Origin: Streptomyces bungoensis
GTDB lineage: Bacteria > Actinomycetota > Actinomycetes > Streptomycetales > Streptomycetaceae
DNA length: 64,000 nt
Reading direction: 5' to 3'
Assembly: GCF_001514215.1 (NCBI RefSeq)
Contig: NZ_KQ948852.1
Location: 191,254-255,253 of the forward strand
A program made the position numbers and the translations under genes. How positions within the stretch are numbered: the first letter of the stretch is position 1; every line of letters starts with the position of its first letter. The notes beneath the pieces are model-generated. The model saw nothing but the letters and a program-made list of their open reading frames with translations. It had not been told where the DNA came from and ran no database searches. Shown in pieces: positions 61,711 through 64,000 of this stretch.

Positions 61711-61896
61711 GTGGTCGAGGAAACCCCCTGGCAGCAGGCCCTCCGCTACGCGAACCGCGCCAACCCGTATCCCTTCTACGAGGCACTGGGCAAGACACCG
61801 GTGGCACGACAGCCGGACGGAACCCATGTCGTCAGCACCTACCGGGAGATCGTCACGCTACGGCCGCCGCGCTCGCCGTGGGGGCTTTCCGTATGA
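61711..61896 (+). pseudogene. Truncated cytochrome P450
   Basis: A GTG with AGGAGGGG upstream begins a normal P450 N-terminus: TPWQQALRYANRANPYPFYEALGKTPVARQ, then GTHVVSTYREIVTL by residue 50 (quoted in part). After about 61,860 the match ends and the frame stops at 61,894-61,896. No heme-binding Cys motif follows. The adjacent decayed reductase was probably its redox partner. Confidence 0.8.
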
Positions 61897-62088
61897 CGCG
61901 GCGTCCCGGTCGGCACTCGTTCCGACCGACTCCGAGCCCCTGAACCGCCCTTCCGCGAGCTGGCATAGTGGCCGCACGCATAGGCACGCCTCGAACTATG
62001 GTGCCCCGCCACATGTGCGCCTGACCTGCGTCTTCCTACCGTGTGCCGACACGTACCCGTCCCCACCGCACACGAGGAAGTGGCGCAC

Positions 62089-63465
62089 ATGGCCTCCGCA
62101 GCATCGGCTCCACCGACCCCCGCCAGCCTCCCCCGCATCGTCGCCGCCAGCCTCATCGGCACCACCATCGAGTGGTACGACTTCTTCCTGTACGGCTCCG
62201 CCGCCGCCCTGGTGTTCAACAAGCTGTTCTTCCCGGACTCCGACCCCCTCGTCGGGACGCTGCTGTCGTTCCTGACCTACGCCGTCGGGTTCGCGGCGCG
62301 ACCGCTCGGTGCGCTGGTGTTCGGGCACTACGGTGACCGGCTGGGGCGCAAGAAGCTGCTGGTGCTGAGTCTGCTGATGATGGGCGGGGCGACCTTCGCC
62401 ATCGGCCTGCTGCCCACGCACGCGAGCGTCGGGGCCGCGGCGCCGGTGCTGCTGACCACGCTGCGCCTGATCCAGGGGTTCGCGCTCGGTGGCGAGTGGG
62501 GCGGTGCCGTCCTGCTGGTGTCCGAGCACGGGGACGCCCGGCGCCGGGGGTTCTGGGCCGCGTGGCCGCAGACGGGGGCGCCGGCCGGGCAGTTGCTGGC
62601 GACCGGTGTGCTGTCGCTGCTCACCGCGCTGCTCTCGGACGACGCCTTCGGCTCCTGGGGCTGGCGCATCCCGTTCCTGCTCTCCGGCGTCCTGGTGGTC
62701 ATCGGACTGTGGATTCGTCTCTCCGTCGACGAATCGCCCGTCTTCAAGGAGGCGCTGGAGCGGGCGGAGGCCCGGCAGGCCGACGAACCGGAGAAGCTGC
62801 CGATCGTCGCCGTGCTGCGGCACCACTGGCGGGACGTGCTCGTCGCGATGGGCGCCCGCATGGCCGAGAACATCAGTTACTACGTCATCACGGCCTTCAT
62901 CCTCGTCTACGCCGTCGCGTCGGCCGGGGTGTCGAAGCAGACCGCGCTCAACGCCGTCCTCATCGGCTCCGCCGTGCACTTCGCGGTGATCCCGGCCTGG
63001 GGCGCGCTGTCCGACCGGATCGGGCGGCGGCCGGTGTACCTGTTCGGGGCCGCCGGGATCGGGCTGTGGATGTTCCCCTTCTTCTCGCTCGTCGACAAGG
63101 CCTCGTTCGGGTACCTGGTGACGGCCGTGACCGTCGGGCTCGTGCTGCACGGCGCCATGTACGCGCCCCAGGCGGCCTTCTTCGCGGAGATGTTCGCCAC
63201 CCGGATGCGGTACTCGGGCGCGTCCATCGGCGCCCAGTTCGCGTCGGTGGCGGCCGGCGCGCCCGCGCCGCTCATCGCCACCGCGCTGCTCGACGCGTAC
63301 GGCGACTCCACGCCGATCGCCCTGTACGTGATCGCGGCCGCCGTCCTGACGCTGATCGCCGTGGCGGTCGCCCGGGAGACACGGCACCGGGACCTGGCGG
63401 ACGTGACGGCCGGGGACGGCGCGCGGGACGCGGCGAGCCCGGCCGCCGAGGCCCGGACCGCCTGA
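62089..63465 (+). CDS. MHS-family metabolite:H+ symporter (MFS)
   Basis: A 458-residue transporter with 12 expected membrane segments. The metabolite:H+ symporter pattern is clear: GTTIEWYDFFLYGSAAALVF near residue 24, GHYGDRLGRKKLL near residue 84, and RLIQGFALGGEWGGAVLLV near residue 128. Relatives import dicarboxylates, betaine/proline, shikimate or aromatic acids. The ATG at 62089 has GAGGAAG upstream; a GTG 16 codons earlier is less likely. It converges on a PucR-type regulator, and the two may be functionally linked to import of a nutrient. Confidence 0.92.
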   Translation: MASAASAPPTPASLPRIVAASLIGTTIEWYDFFLYGSAAALVFNKLFFPDSDPLVGTLLSFLTYAVGFAARPLGALVFGHYGDRLGRKKLLVLSLLMMGGATFAIGLLPTHASVGAAAPVLLTTLRLIQGFALGGEWGGAVLLVSEHGDARRRGFWAAWPQTGAPAGQLLATGVLSLLTALLSDDAFGSWGWRIPFLLSGVLVVIGLWIRLSVDESPVFKEALERAEARQADEPEKLPIVAVLRHHWRDVLVAMGARMAENISYYVITAFILVYAVASAGVSKQTALNAVLIGSAVHFAVIPAWGALSDRIGRRPVYLFGAAGIGLWMFPFFSLVDKASFGYLVTAVTVGLVLHGAMYAPQAAFFAEMFATRMRYSGASIGAQFASVAAGAPAPLIATALLDAYGDSTPIALYVIAAAVLTLIAVAVARETRHRDLADVTAGDGARDAASPAAEARTA

Positions 63466-63492
63466 TCCGCGGCACGCCAAGACGGCACCTGG

Positions 63493-63513
63493 CCGGCGCC
63501 CGTGCGGCGCCGG
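63493..63513. terminator. Bidirectional hairpin between convergent genes
   Basis: CCGGCGCC (63493-63500) pairs with GGCGCCGG (63506-63513) over a 5-base loop. It lies between the transporter stop and the stop of the minus-strand PucR-type gene. Confidence 0.75.
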
Positions 63514-64000
63514 TCAGCACCGCTCCGGGGCCGCCAGCCGATGCAGGCGCAGGGCGAGCTGGATCTCCAGGGCGCGGGCCGGGGTCTGCCAGTCCTCGCC
63601 GAGGAGGCGGCCCACCCGTTCCAGCCGCTGGGCGACCGTGTTCACGTGCACGTGGAGCGCGTCCTTGGTGCGGGCGGGGCTCATCCCCGAGTCGAAGTAG
63701 GCGTCCAGCGTCTGCAGCAGCTCCGTGCCGCGGCGCCGGTCGTAGGTCACGACGGGGCCGATGGTGCGCTCGACGAATCCGCCGACGTCCCGTTCCCCGG
63801 CGAGGAGCAGGCCGAGGAAGCCGAAGTCCTCGGCCGCCGCGCCGTCCCCGTCACGACCCAGCAGGTGCAGTGCCTCCAGGCAGCGGCGGCCCTCGCGGTA
63901 GCCGGCGGCCACTCCGTCGGGGCAGGCGGCTAGATCGGTGACGGGCGCGGAGGCGCCGACGGTGACGGGCTGGTGGACGGCCGTGCCGAGGTGGCGGGCG
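63514..64000 (-). CDS. PucR/CdaR-type regulator, C-terminal part (cut by window end)
   Basis: 162 codons remain open to the window edge. The visible part is the C-terminal PucR domain: a GGDEF-like region fragment with GREGRRCLEAL-type helix, then LLQTLDAYFDSGMSPARTKDALHVHVNTVAQRLERV, which is the HTH_30 DNA-binding helix set (quoted as a region), and a final LEIQLALRLHRL. These regulators activate purine, polyol or organic-acid use genes. The neighbouring symporter is a plausible target. The N-terminus lies outside the window. Confidence 0.85.
   Translation of the reverse strand, partial: ARHLGTAVHQPVTVGASAPVTDLAACPDGVAAGYREGRRCLEALHLLGRDGDGAAAEDFGFLGLLLAGERDVGGFVERTIGPVVTYDRRRGTELLQTLDAYFDSGMSPARTKDALHVHVNTVAQRLERVGRLLGEDWQTPARALEIQLALRLHRLAAPERC

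Noticed and set aside
1-64000. tRNA, rRNA or intact insertion sequences
   Set aside because: No cloverleaf-like segment, rRNA signature or transposase-like translation was noticed on either strand; a tRNA scan and an IS search would be needed to be sure.

Overview
The window is high-GC DNA with strong third-position GC bias, and it reads as an actinomycete chromosome, almost certainly Streptomyces. The support is a WhiB protein, an SsgA-family protein, four SpoIIE-type phosphatases, a complete isorenieratene-type carotenoid cluster beside the LitR/LitS light switch, and many GTG starts with ATGA/GTGA overlaps. The mix of accessory operons, decayed genes and repeats suggests a chromosome arm rather than the core, but this is inference. 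No rRNA, tRNA, CRISPR or intact transposase was seen.

Layout. 1-4.3 kb: a partial asparaginase with a FadR-type regulator, undecaprenyl-diphosphate phosphatase, and an SMP-30/gluconolactonase-like protein with a small HTH regulator. 4.4-12.6 kb: a galactan utilisation locus with GH53 endo-galactanase, GH42 beta-galactosidase, an ABC importer (binding protein and two permeases, no ATPase) and a LacI regulator. Two mirror-image operators lie between the divergent arms. 12.7-20.8 kb: mixed small genes (VOC, MarR, SseB-like, DUF2795, a P-loop kinase, a PAS/GAF/SpoIIE phosphatase, DUF3224, a lipoprotein and a secreted serine protease with FG-GAP-like repeats). 20.8-29.4 kb: carotenoid genes crtUTY (minus) and crtEIBV (plus). 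29.4-39.5 kb: a light and stress island with a SpoIIE phosphatase, DUF3140, WhiB, an SsgA-like protein, LitS sigma, B12-binding LitR, an iron-sulfur photolyase, a CPD photolyase and an SDR/DUF2867 protein. 39.5-41.3 kb: a 99-bp tandem repeat array, then two small genes.

41.7-47.2 kb holds a translationally coupled five-gene operon: GlxA-type regulator, ThDP enzyme, SRPBCC protein, KAS III-like enzyme with the catalytic His replaced by Asn, and a HisC-like aminotransferase. 47.1-51.2 kb holds two divergent SpoIIE phosphatases. 51.6-57.9 kb holds a PAS/LuxR regulator divergent from a coupled operon of an ATP-grasp ligase, a dikinase-like protein with the phosphohistidine swivel before the ATP-grasp domain, and an MFS exporter.

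The most interesting signal is that every in-frame TTA codon I could find in an intact gene of this window lies in those two operons: two in the first (regulator and KAS III-like gene) and two in the second (LuxR regulator and ATP-grasp gene). TTA needs the bldA tRNA in Streptomyces, so both operons are good candidates for developmentally controlled, undescribed small-molecule pathways, possibly one pathway in two halves.

58-64 kb: a diacylglycerol-kinase-like gene, a His-rich small membrane protein, a graveyard (AraC-type remnant, a ferredoxin reductase with truncation, frameshift and internal deletion, a truncated P450, a 22-bp tandem duplication and two strong palindromes), then an MHS-family transporter converging on a PucR-type regulator cut by the window end.
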